Shown here: positions 24,011 through 31,795 of the stretch, one piece after another
How positions within the stretch are numbered: position 1 is the stretch's first letter
Layout of the letters: each line of letters begins with the position of its first letter
Assembly (NCBI GenBank): GCA_041751875.1
Contig: JBGSIC010000029.1
Location: forward strand, 1-64,000
Origin: JBGSIC01 sp041751875
Lineage (GTDB): Bacteria > Bdellovibrionota > FAC87 > UBA2466 > JACKAF01
Direction: 5' to 3'
DNA: 64,000 nt
Notes under the pieces: model-generated
The model's input: only the letters and a program-made list of their open reading frames with translations
The model's database searches: none
Told to the model about the DNA's origin: nothing
Made by a program: the position numbers and the translations under genes

Positions 24011-25393
24011 TTAATTTAGAGTAACAGGCTTTCCCACCAAATCGTAGTCCAACGCCTTTTCTATTTGCACCGGAATGATTTGGCCCTGCTTGAAGTCGCC
24101 GCTGTGCAAAAGCACACAACCATCGACCTCGGGAGCCTGTCCGTTATGACGCCCTTGCCAGAGGAAGGGGGTGTCTTCGGAGGGGCCTTCGACAAGCACT
24201 TGAAGGACTTCGCCTACATGATCGCCTATTACTTTATGGGAAATTTTCTGCTGCAGTTCCAAAATTTCGTTGCGACGGGCTTCCTTCACTTCTTCGGGAA
24301 GGTGTCCGTCGAGCAGGTAAGAAGCCGTATTTTCCTCAAGTGAGTAAGCAAAAACACCTAAATGTTCAAAGCGCGCTTCTTTTACAAACTCTCGCAACTC
24401 TTCAAACTCTTCCTGCGTCTCTCCTGGGTAGCCGACCAAAACCGTGCTGCGAAGACTCACGTGAGGCACCTTTTCCCGCAACCGCGCAATGCGCTCGCGA
24501 ATTTGCGCGCCCGTGACTTTTTTTCGATTCATTCGCTGCAACATGCGGTCGTTGATGTGCTGAACGGGCATATCAAGATACTTACAAATCTTGGGTTCTG
24601 AGGCGATGAGTTCCAAAAGGCGATCGGAAAGTTCATCGGGATAGACGTAAAATAGGCGAATCCACTGCAGGCCCTCTATTTTGGCCAGTGCTTGGAGCAG
24701 ATCGTAAAGACCATCGGTGTAGCGCAAATCAATCCCATAATCGGTCAGATCCTGACCAATTAAATTAAGCTCGACGGTTCCCGCTGCGACAAGCCGCTCG
24801 GCTTCTTCCACAAGCGATTCAATGGAACGGCTGCGTAATGTACCGCGAATTTTGGGAATGATGCAGAACGCGCAGTTCTTGATGCAGCCCTCTGAAATTT
24901 TTAAGTACGCCCGATAAAACGGCTGGGAATTGATGCGCGGTGTGTGTTCCGAATGGATGTAGCGCGGATTTTCAAAATCAAAGTTTTCTTCTCGTTTGCC
25001 TGCGATAAATTCTAAAATGTTTCCGTATTGTCCTGTGCCTACAAACGCATCGACTTCCGGAAGGCACACTTTGAGGTCAGCTTTATACCGTTGTGGTAAA
25101 CAGCCCGTTACAATCAGCCGCCGGCAGCTCCCTTTTTCTTTAAATTGAGAGAGCTCTAAAATGGTGTCAATCGACTCTTGTTTGGCGTCGTTAATAAAGC
25201 TGCAGGTATTAACGACAATCACCGAGGCAGCTTCTGGCTCCTGAACTACCGTGAAATTATCCTTCTTAGTGATACCCAGCATGACTTCGGTATCCACAAG
25301 ATTTTTCACGCAACCCAAGCTTTGAAAAAAGATCGTGCGCGGAATGCTTGTTTTGGCAAGCACGTCGTCGGAATGTGTGACAACGTTACTCAC
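24011..25393 (-). CDS. rimO: Ribosomal protein S12 methylthiotransferase RimO
   Basis: 460-residue radical-SAM methylthiotransferase that modifies Asp88 of ribosomal protein S12. The N-terminal UPF0004 domain carries cluster ligands Cys28, Cys64 and Cys98; the radical-SAM cluster is Cys170-x3-Cys174-x2-Cys177; a C-terminal TRAM domain follows from about residue 385. The SLGCVKNLVDTE opening and the PQRY motif after Cys98 favour RimO over MiaB, though MiaB is the main alternative. The 3' neighbour yajQ lies upstream on the same strand with an 8-bp overlap. Confidence 0.93.
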   Translation of the reverse strand: MSNVVTHSDDVLAKTSIPRTIFFQSLGCVKNLVDTEVMLGITKKDNFTVVQEPEAASVIVVNTCSFINDAKQESIDTILELSQFKEKGSCRRLIVTGCLPQRYKADLKVCLPEVDAFVGTGQYGNILEFIAGKREENFDFENPRYIHSEHTPRINSQPFYRAYLKISEGCIKNCAFCIIPKIRGTLRSRSIESLVEEAERLVAAGTVELNLIGQDLTDYGIDLRYTDGLYDLLQALAKIEGLQWIRLFYVYPDELSDRLLELIASEPKICKYLDMPVQHINDRMLQRMNRKKVTGAQIRERIARLREKVPHVSLRSTVLVGYPGETQEEFEELREFVKEARFEHLGVFAYSLEENTASYLLDGHLPEEVKEARRNEILELQQKISHKVIGDHVGEVLQVLVEGPSEDTPFLWQGRHNGQAPEVDGCVLLHSGDFKQGQIIPVQIEKALDYDLVGKPVTLN

Positions 25394-25874
25394 GAAAATT
25401 GGTGAACTGGAAATCTAGACCGAGGTCCGTTTTTTTGACGATGCTCATGGCTTCTTGCAGGTCGTCACGTTTTTTACCAGAAACACGCACCTGTGAATCT
25501 TGAATTTGAGGCTGCACTTTTATCTTCGAGTCCTTAATAGCCTTAATAAGGCTTTTAGCTTTATCGTCAGGAATACCCTGCTGGACGGTAATTTTCTGAC
25601 GAGCCATTCCGCCCATGGCGGTTTCAACGGTTCCGTAAACTAAATTTTTGATGGAGATGCCGCGTTTAATCATCTTGCTTTGCAAGATGTCCACAACGGT
25701 GGAGAGCTTGAACTCATCATCAGCGGTCACAACGACTTCGCCTTTTTTATCCCAATCCAGCTTGCTCTTGCTGCCACGAAAATCATAGCGCTGGGCGATT
25801 TCTTTCTGGGTTTGGTTGATAGCGTTGTCCGCTTCTTGCAAATCTAATTCAATAACGATGTCGAAAGACGGCAT
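25386..25874 (-). CDS. yajQ: YajQ family nucleotide-binding protein
   Basis: 162-residue YajQ/UPF0234 protein with two ferredoxin-like half domains; members bind nucleotides and, in Xanthomonas, cyclic di-GMP. MPSFDIVIELDLQEADNAINQ and the RYDFRGSK motif are diagnostic, as is the KKRDDLQEAMS C-terminal segment. It overlaps rimO by 8 bp and follows lolA by 12 bp, so lolA-yajQ-rimO is one operon. Its role here is not known; an HD-GYP phosphodiesterase at 49143 shows c-di-GMP signalling exists. Confidence 0.93.
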   Translation of the reverse strand: MPSFDIVIELDLQEADNAINQTQKEIAQRYDFRGSKSKLDWDKKGEVVVTADDEFKLSTVVDILQSKMIKRGISIKNLVYGTVETAMGGMARQKITVQQGIPDDKAKSLIKAIKDSKIKVQPQIQDSQVRVSGKKRDDLQEAMSIVKKTDLGLDFQFTNFRE

Positions 25875-25886
25875 TCGATTCCTCTT

Positions 25887-26543
25887 TTATTTGTGGCGGT
25901 TGACGATGTCATCCGCCGCCGGCTGATAGCTGAAAAGCCCTTCATCGATGCTGGCATTGGTCTGGGGGTCCTTGAACTCCATGCGTGTCAGCGTGCTCTC
26001 GTCTTCGTAGCTTAGGGCGAGCAGAAGATAGCCTTTCTTACTTATTTCCGCAATATAGCTAGGCTGGTCGGCCTTCTTCGCTTTGAGGTCTACAACGACC
26101 TGGGTGTCGTTTTGGCTAATAAATTTCGGGGTGTATTGCTGGGCAAGGTCCACGGTTCCCGCCAGGAGATCCAAGAACTTGGGGTCGGCTTGCTTAGAAA
26201 AATCGGGGTAAATATCCACGACCGTTTTACCTCGTTGGGCTTTGGGTTGGACCAAGGTTAGCTCCTTACCCTTTAGGATCTGGATGCTGCCGTCGGTTTT
26301 AGATTCCCACCGGAAGCGGTCCGGTTTGACTACCGTAATGGTTCCTTCAGAAACATCGGAGGTTCCCATAAACTTGGATTTAACGCTCTGCGAGAAGGGG
26401 GACTTAAAGGTCTTGGCGGCTTTCCAGGCTGCTTGGGTTTCCTTCAAAAGCTTGGGCATGTCGGGCGTGGGCGGCGTGGCGGCGAGAAGATTAAACGCCC
26501 CAATCATGAGAAAAAGGGCCCAAACTTTGGTTATGTGACACAT
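25887..26543 (-). CDS. lolA: Outer-membrane lipoprotein carrier protein LolA
   Basis: 218-residue periplasmic chaperone that carries lipoproteins from LolCDE to the outer membrane. Signal peptide (LIGAFNLLAA region, cleavage near residue 22), the FKSPFSQSVKSKFMGTSDVSEG strand, KPDRFRWE and the DPKTNASIDEGLFSYQP-like end fit LolA. First gene of the lolA-yajQ-rimO operon. Consistent with the many lipobox proteins in the window. Confidence 0.88.
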   Translation of the reverse strand: MCHITKVWALFLMIGAFNLLAATPPTPDMPKLLKETQAAWKAAKTFKSPFSQSVKSKFMGTSDVSEGTITVVKPDRFRWESKTDGSIQILKGKELTLVQPKAQRGKTVVDIYPDFSKQADPKFLDLLAGTVDLAQQYTPKFISQNDTQVVVDLKAKKADQPSYIAEISKKGYLLLALSYEDESTLTRMEFKDPQTNASIDEGLFSYQPAADDIVNRHK

Positions 26544-26649
26544 AGCTCCACTTTATCCGAAAGGGCCTAAAACGCAAAGATGTGGCCTATTGGGAGCGGT
26601 TTGCCTTTTTAACAAGTGCTAAAAGATTCCCCCTTTTTTCCCCCGAGTT

Positions 26650-26677
26650 TTGTCAAAGATTGGTATCCTAGTATAGG
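26650..26677 (+). promoter_or_regulatory. Putative promoter for the trypsin-like gene
   Basis: TTGTCA at 26650-26655 and TATAGG at 26672-26677, 16-bp spacer. The start site would be near 26684, giving a leader of about 80 nt. Confidence 0.4.
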
Positions 26678-26766
26678 TAAGCATCTAAGAAGCGCCCTTA
26701 TCTTCGGGCCTACTCTCAAACGACCAATCCCTACAATTTGCCCTTCAATTCCAAGGAGCTGTGCCG

Positions 26767-28362
26767 ATGCGCACCCGCACCATCCAGTTGATCTCTCTTT
26801 TTGCCTTCTTCTTTTTAACTTCACCGGTCCTGGCTTCTCGGCTGATCAACGGAACGGTGGTCACCGAAGGATATGACCACGTGGTTTGGATCGTCTCCGG
26901 CGGGGCCGGTTGTACGGCGACGGTCGTAGGTCCGCGCACGATTCTTACCGCGGGCCATTGTGCCTCCACCGGGCAAACAGCAAAATTCAAAATTGGGGGG
27001 ACCGAATACAGCGCGAAAATTACGCGACACCCTGACTACAACGATTCGAACGTGGAAAACGATTTGGCTCTTGGTCTTACCAATGTGGATATCGTGGTGA
27101 AGGAACGCTCCACCATCAGCAAGACTGCCCCCAAAGTGGGCGATGCTATTACGCTTTTAGGTTACGGGTGCACGAAACCCAACGGACAGGTCGACGGCAA
27201 ATTGCGCAAGGGTGATTCTGTGATCACCAAGTTTCAAGGTAAAGACATGGGCTCTCACAAAGAGAGTGGAGCCACTCTCTGCCCCGGGGATTCCGGTGGA
27301 CCCGCGTATATCTCTGTCGGCGGCAAAGATTACCTTGCAGGTGTCAATTCCACTGTGACCGTGGACTACCACACGAGCTACGATGAGCGCACGGACGTGC
27401 CGACTGCTCAGCAGTTTTTCTCGAACTACGCCCAAAGTAATGGTGTGAAAATCTGCGGTGTAAACGAAGATTGCCAGGGCACAACACCCACAGCACCCAC
27501 CTGCCAACTCGCCGCCAGTCCCAGCACGATTAATAAAGGACAAAGTATTACGTTTACGATGAACGTCTTAGGCGAAGTGACCTCGGCCGATATCGGCGGC
27601 GTCGCTGTGACCGCCCCGAACTGGGCGATGACCACAACGCCTCCGAACGCCGGTAATTTCACCCAAACGGGCAAAGTGACCGGACCGGGGGGCAGCAACA
27701 CCTGTACGGCTGCCTATGAAGTAAAGGGGGATCCCACGCCTACCAATCCGACTTGTGAAATTGCGGCCAACCCGTCTCAGATCAAGATTGGAAACAGCAC
27801 GCTTCTTACGCTCAAAGCGAAAGGCAATGTCACCCAAGCCGCCATTAACGGCATGAACGTTTCCTTTCCGGAAGGTTCCCTCTCCGTTCAGGGCACAATA
27901 AAGGGACAGCAGCAGGCCACGGGTTTTGTCGCGGGTCCTGGTGGCGTGGGCACCTGCCAAACCACTTTTAACGTCGATGACGGCACGCAACCGGTCATTC
28001 CGCCTTATGCGGTGGTGCCGAGTTACTGTGGTCCGAATACGGCACCTAATTCTTCGGTCATGAAAGCGTGTTTGGGGGTGATTAAGCGCGACGGCACCCA
28101 AGGTTTGCGCGAAGCCGTAAAAGTCACCTACGCTGACGGCTCCGAAGAAGTGTTGCCTCTGGTCGCGAAGACGAGAAACAACTCCGCTGTCATCGAAGAT
28201 GCGCTTACCCTGTACGCGAATTCCAGCTACCAAAAAGATCAGTATTGGGTACTTAACAGCCGCGTAGGACGCGTGACCTACAATGCAAACAATACTCCGG
28301 TCACCCTCGAAGGAACCACTGCGGGTGGCGAGCTCTTCTCCGTTTCGCAGTTACAACCATAG
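26767..28362 (+). CDS. Secreted trypsin-like serine protease with two Ig-like repeats
   Basis: 531 residues from the ATG at 26767, chosen because AAGGAG at 26753-26758 is 8 nt upstream; the GTG at 26761 would be only 2 nt away. Signal peptide to about residue 22. Trypsin (S1) domain with the triad His64 (TAGHC), Asp99 (NDLAL) and Ser176 (GDSGGP), all intact, so an active exported protease is likely. From about residue 240 two repeats of about 80 residues (PTCQLAASPSTINKGQ and PTCEIAANPSQIKIGN starts) look like Ig-like domains, each with a GPGG motif and a disulfide pair. A Cys-containing C-terminal domain follows. In-frame continuation past its stop belongs to the next gene. Confidence 0.92.
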   Translation: MRTRTIQLISLFAFFFLTSPVLASRLINGTVVTEGYDHVVWIVSGGAGCTATVVGPRTILTAGHCASTGQTAKFKIGGTEYSAKITRHPDYNDSNVENDLALGLTNVDIVVKERSTISKTAPKVGDAITLLGYGCTKPNGQVDGKLRKGDSVITKFQGKDMGSHKESGATLCPGDSGGPAYISVGGKDYLAGVNSTVTVDYHTSYDERTDVPTAQQFFSNYAQSNGVKICGVNEDCQGTTPTAPTCQLAASPSTINKGQSITFTMNVLGEVTSADIGGVAVTAPNWAMTTTPPNAGNFTQTGKVTGPGGSNTCTAAYEVKGDPTPTNPTCEIAANPSQIKIGNSTLLTLKAKGNVTQAAINGMNVSFPEGSLSVQGTIKGQQQATGFVAGPGGVGTCQTTFNVDDGTQPVIPPYAVVPSYCGPNTAPNSSVMKACLGVIKRDGTQGLREAVKVTYADGSEEVLPLVAKTRNNSAVIEDALTLYANSSYQKDQYWVLNSRVGRVTYNANNTPVTLEGTTAGGELFSVSQLQP

Positions 28363-28602
28363 AAATCCCTCAAGCAGGAGAAAAAACTTCCAGCGCCCAA
28401 CCTTCAAAGGGGGCCACATCCCTGGCGCCCCTGCCCATTTGGAAAGCATTGGGTCCGCGCTCATGCGCTAACCGTTCCGGAAAGTGCCAAAGGACCTGAG
28501 AGAACGACAATCCGCAGTGGCCACTGCCGCACCAATCCTAGCCGGCATGAAATTTTCGTAGCGGATGAGTTTGATGAAATTGCGCTGCAGCATTTCAAAA
28601 CC
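28363..28602 (+). other. Coding-looking 5' extension of the transglycosylase gene without a usual start codon
   Basis: The frame of the following gene is open back to the trypsin stop at 28360-28362, with which it is in phase. From about 28387 the translation looks like a real protein domain: LQRGPHPWRPCPFGKHW, then VRAHALTVPES and SGHCRTNPSR, with spaced Cys/His. There is no ATG, GTG or TTG until 28603. A good ribosome site, AGGAG at 28376-28380, is followed 6 nt later by CTT (28387), where a start codon would be expected. A lost start by mutation, a sequence error, or unusual initiation are the options. Confidence 0.55.
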
Positions 28603-29124
28603 TTGAGCGGAGATTCTAAAGTGCTGCCGACGCCCTACAATCTCGGTTTTTCAAACGGGAATGAGTTTGATTTGCCCATCGCGGGATGGACAAAATTCTG
28701 GAACGACATCTTCCAGCCCAAGATTTCTTTGGATCCCAACCTTGTAAAAGCCCTTGTGGCGTCAGAGTCTGGATTTCGCACCAAAGTACAGCTCCCAAGC
28801 AAAGCGGGGCCGGCGCGCGGCCTTATCCAGGTTACGGAACAGGCACGCAAGATTCTTGGAAACTCCGAGGGCGAGCTTCGCGACTTTTTGATCACTATCA
28901 CTAAAGAGCAGGTCAATGAGCCAAATACAAATATTGCATCGGGGATCCGTTGGCTATTTCATAAAAAGGAGCTCGCGAAACATCGATTGAAGCGGGAGGC
29001 GACATGGGAAGAAGCCATTGCCGAGTATAAGGGTATCTTGAATCAGCTCGGAAAAATAGAGAAGGCAGATAGCATCATGGAAAAGCTCCAAGATTATTAC
29101 ACACGCTTGAGAGAAAAAAGATGA
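28603..29124 (+). CDS. Lytic transglycosylase (SLT-like) protein, start uncertain
   Basis: At least 173 residues from TTG 28603, but probably 245 from about 28387. The SLT-type lysozyme-like core is visible: LVKALVASESGF with the candidate catalytic Glu, RGLIQVTEQARKILG and NIASGIRWLFHKK. Such enzymes cleave the glycan strand of peptidoglycan. No signal peptide is visible at either start, so export would need another route (or the protein acts on a target delivered to it). Overlaps the next gene by 4 bp (ATGA), making an effector-plus-small-partner arrangement possible. Confidence 0.7.
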   Translation: MSGDSKVLPTPYNLGFSNGNEFDLPIAGWTKFWNDIFQPKISLDPNLVKALVASESGFRTKVQLPSKAGPARGLIQVTEQARKILGNSEGELRDFLITITKEQVNEPNTNIASGIRWLFHKKELAKHRLKREATWEEAIAEYKGILNQLGKIEKADSIMEKLQDYYTRLREKR

Positions 29125-29600
29125 AGTTGCTTTTACTTCTTTTACTTTTGGTTTCAGCGTTTGCTTCGGGCAACGTTAAGGTACACAAGCAGACAAAACA
29201 ATTCATTGATATTGAGGTTCCAGTAGGAGACGTTTTTATTCATTGTACGAATGTTAATCCGGAGGAGAAAAACTTCCTTTTGACAGTTTACCTTTTAGAT
29301 GGCCGAAGTTTACACGAGTTTGACTATCGGACGGTACGGAGTGAGGTGGAATGCCAAGAAGAAAAAGCCACCTATCACGGACTTTTAAAGGAAAGCCGAA
29401 CCGCGCGGCTCGTTGGTATCTCACCCCTGCCTCGTAAAATGAGCCCAGCTCCCAAGGGTGCACCAGTGAAATTTCGTGCTGTATCCTCACGAATCATTTG
29501 GACCTTTATACGGCTTCAGACGCCAAGAGCATGTAAGCCCTACTTCACAATCGATTGTACCCTTCCGGAAAACTATTGGGGTGGAGTCATTCCAGAGTAG
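29121..29600 (+). CDS. Small secreted protein coupled to the transglycosylase gene
   Basis: 159 residues with a clear signal peptide (LLLLLLLLVSAFASG, cleavage near residue 17), then a mixed strand-rich domain with four Cys (Cys42, Cys78, Cys137 and Cys145 by count, paired plausibly as two disulfides). No family recognised. The 4-bp overlap with the preceding transglycosylase gene points to co-translation; a periplasmic partner or immunity/inhibitor role is possible but only inferred from this layout. The C-terminus is short and hydrophilic. Confidence 0.6.
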   Translation: MKLLLLLLLLVSAFASGNVKVHKQTKQFIDIEVPVGDVFIHCTNVNPEEKNFLLTVYLLDGRSLHEFDYRTVRSEVECQEEKATYHGLLKESRTARLVGISPLPRKMSPAPKGAPVKFRAVSSRIIWTFIRLQTPRACKPYFTIDCTLPENYWGGVIPE

Positions 29601-29693
29601 CTCTATGAAGAAGGTTTCGATGCCTCTCCATTGCGGGGTTAGAGTCCTAACTCTCCCGCAAGTTTTTCTTTTAAATGTAATGCCTTACCTATA

Positions 29694-29725
29694 CCTGACA
29701 ATTAAATGTATATTAGCCTGACAAT
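29694..29725 (+). promoter_or_regulatory. Direct repeats upstream of the HTH/HATPase regulator, possible operator
   Basis: CCTGACAAT occurs at 29694-29702 and again at 29717-29725, starts 23 bp apart (about two helical turns). The second copy is 18 bp before the ATG at 29744, in an AT-rich segment with TACAAT at 29732-29737. An autoregulatory binding site is inferred. Confidence 0.45.
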
Positions 29726-29743
29726 GACTGTTACAATGTCTCA

Positions 29744-30775
29744 ATGAGTACCCGAGATAAAATCTTGGTCGAAGCGAGGCGAAAGAGGGAAATCCGCACG
29801 CGTGAGCTTGTCGAAAAGCTGGGGATCTCGCGTCAGAGCGTTGCTGCACAACTAAAATCTCTAGTAGATTCGGGTGTGCTCTCACGGAGTGGTTCTACCC
29901 GAAGCGCCTGCTACCGCCTTGCGAGTCAAGCCCGAAAAAAAACGGTCGTTGAGTTATCTCTTATAAAGAAAACCAAAGGGCTTGAAGAGGACCGAGTTTT
30001 TCTCGAGGCGGATCGCAAGCTCGGCCTATCGAGAGAGTTGAACAGGAACGCCTTTTCGATTCTTTCTTATGCATTCACCGAAATGTTGAACAACGCCATC
30101 GATCATTCGGGCAGCGAAACTGCGTCCGCACGTTTTTGGATGGAAAAGGGAAATATTCAGTTTGAGGTGCGTGATTTCGGGATTGGAATCTTTCGCAAGG
30201 TTTCAAGAGACTTTAGGCTAGAGAACGAATTTGAGGGCATGGAGCATGTTCTAAAGGGTAAACAGACGTCGCAGCCTTCGGCTCACTCGGGCGAGGGAAT
30301 TTTCTTCACGTCTCGCATTGCGGATGTATTTACTTTGCGCAGTCACCATTTGCAGGTCAGAATCGACAATAGAGTAAGTGATACTTTTGTCTCAGAACCC
30401 AAAAAGATTGTGGGTACCAGTGTACAATTCTCGATTTCTATAAACACGAAGAAGCATTTGAGCAAACTCTTTGCGAAACATACCAACGCAGATTTCATGT
30501 TTGATCGAGCAGATCAACGGCTGAAGGTTGCGGCTTTCGGAGGTGCCTTATCTCGGTCACAAGCCAAGCGACTTCTGCAAGGTCTAGAGTCTTTCGACCG
30601 CCTGACGTTCGATTTCAAAGGGGTCACCGAAATCGGCCAAGGCTTTGCCGACGAGGTTTTCCGTATTTACTCGCAAGCGAACCCAAAGAAACAACTGGAC
30701 TACACGAACGCCAGTCCTGCAATTGAGCTGATGATCCAGCGAGCAAGGAAATCCGCAAAAAAAGTAAGTTTATGA
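29744..30775 (+). CDS. HTH - HATPase - STAS-like (DUF4325) regulator
   Basis: 343 residues in three parts. Residues 1-55 are a winged-helix HTH (TRELVEKLGISRQSVAAQLK). Residues about 95-215 are a GHKL ATPase-like domain: FTEMLNNAIDHSGSE N-box, VRDFGIGIF G1 box and SAHSGEGIFFTSRIAD G2 region. Residues about 255-335 match the DUF4325/STAS-like fold (FDFKGVTEIGQGFADEVFR). It is a known fusion architecture, thought to be a one-component regulator resembling a fused anti-sigma kinase and antagonist; the target is unknown. It stands alone, with direct repeats just upstream. Confidence 0.85.
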   Translation: MSTRDKILVEARRKREIRTRELVEKLGISRQSVAAQLKSLVDSGVLSRSGSTRSACYRLASQARKKTVVELSLIKKTKGLEEDRVFLEADRKLGLSRELNRNAFSILSYAFTEMLNNAIDHSGSETASARFWMEKGNIQFEVRDFGIGIFRKVSRDFRLENEFEGMEHVLKGKQTSQPSAHSGEGIFFTSRIADVFTLRSHHLQVRIDNRVSDTFVSEPKKIVGTSVQFSISINTKKHLSKLFAKHTNADFMFDRADQRLKVAAFGGALSRSQAKRLLQGLESFDRLTFDFKGVTEIGQGFADEVFRIYSQANPKKQLDYTNASPAIELMIQRARKSAKKVSL

Positions 30776-30952
30776 CGAGAGAGTATAGGTTTGGGAAGAT
30801 TATCTACTTTGTTTCATAGCAACTTCGCGAGAGCAGTTGAACGCCGCCATTCCCGCTCGGCTTTAAGCCAGATTTCTGAAACCATTCAAAGCAGGAGTCA
30901 TTTCCAAAAGAGCAGGAGCAAACGGCGAGGACAAAGGAAATGAATAACTTTC

Positions 30953-31741
30953 TCATCCTGGTTTAGGGCTGACGGTTATAAAGACCAACTCGGGGCGCGA
31001 AAGAAATCTAATGGGCAGGATAGAAGTTCCTAATCCCCGGCTTACGTACATTTTTGTTGCGTCCGATTCATACCAGCCGGAAACGTAATCTCCGCTCCCA
31101 CGAGGCAGCCAAAGCGGCCCTATCCCCGGCAATAATACCTGCCCTCCGTGCGTGTGGCCCGAGAGTGCTAACGGACAGACATCCTTTACGGAATCAAAAA
31201 ACTCCGGCGAATGAAAAAGCGATATACAAAAATTATCATTGTTGTGTTCGGAAGCAATCGCCCGTGAAGGCTGGCCCGCATTACTATCGTCGAAGCCGTA
31301 AAGGGTAAGATCCTTTCTAGGAGTGGCCGTTTCGTTTAATAAAAGGTGAATACCTAGTTTTTCGAATTGTGAGGGGGCAACCATGTTCTGCCAGTGCTCC
31401 CAATTTCCTAAAGCCGAATAAATTCCTAGCGGAGCACTTAAGTCCTTGAAAAACTCTGCGGCAGCATCCGCACTTTTTTCACTATCCAGTGTGTCACCGG
31501 TAATCAGAATGATGTCTGGTGCTTCCGCTTTTAGGGCAGCGATCACTTTTCGTTCAAGAAAACCAACTTTGCGGAGATGAAGGTCGCTTAGATGAGCAAT
31601 TTTTAGAGGGGCATCGACGGGTCCCAAAACTTCCAGCGAGGTAATAGAAAGCAGGTGGGGTTCGAGAAGGGAATAGGAAAGAAGAATGACCGAGGACAAT
31701 GCTACGCCAAGAAGGATGCGACGAATACCCATTGAGCCCAA
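30953..31741 (-). CDS. Membrane-anchored metallophosphoesterase (YaeI/UDP-2,3-diacylglucosamine hydrolase-like fold)
   Basis: 262 residues: an N-terminal signal-anchor (LLGVALSSVILLSYSLL) then a calcineurin-like phosphoesterase domain. The di-metal motifs are SDLH, TGDTLD, GNWEHW (in place of GNHE) and SGHTHGGQ. The family (YkuE/YaeI-like) includes phospholipid-linked hydrolases; substrate not determined. The GNWEH variant keeps the catalytic Asn and the His two residues later. It precedes ftsK on the same strand by 54 bp but is downstream in transcription. Confidence 0.87.
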   Translation of the reverse strand: MGSMGIRRILLGVALSSVILLSYSLLEPHLLSITSLEVLGPVDAPLKIAHLSDLHLRKVGFLERKVIAALKAEAPDIILITGDTLDSEKSADAAAEFFKDLSAPLGIYSALGNWEHWQNMVAPSQFEKLGIHLLLNETATPRKDLTLYGFDDSNAGQPSRAIASEHNNDNFCISLFHSPEFFDSVKDVCPLALSGHTHGGQVLLPGIGPLWLPRGSGDYVSGWYESDATKMYVSRGLGTSILPIRFLSRPELVFITVSPKPG

Positions 31742-31795
31742 TTATAGTCCCAATCGGGCCCGGGGGCGCAATCCCTAATGTTCTAGACCGTAGGT

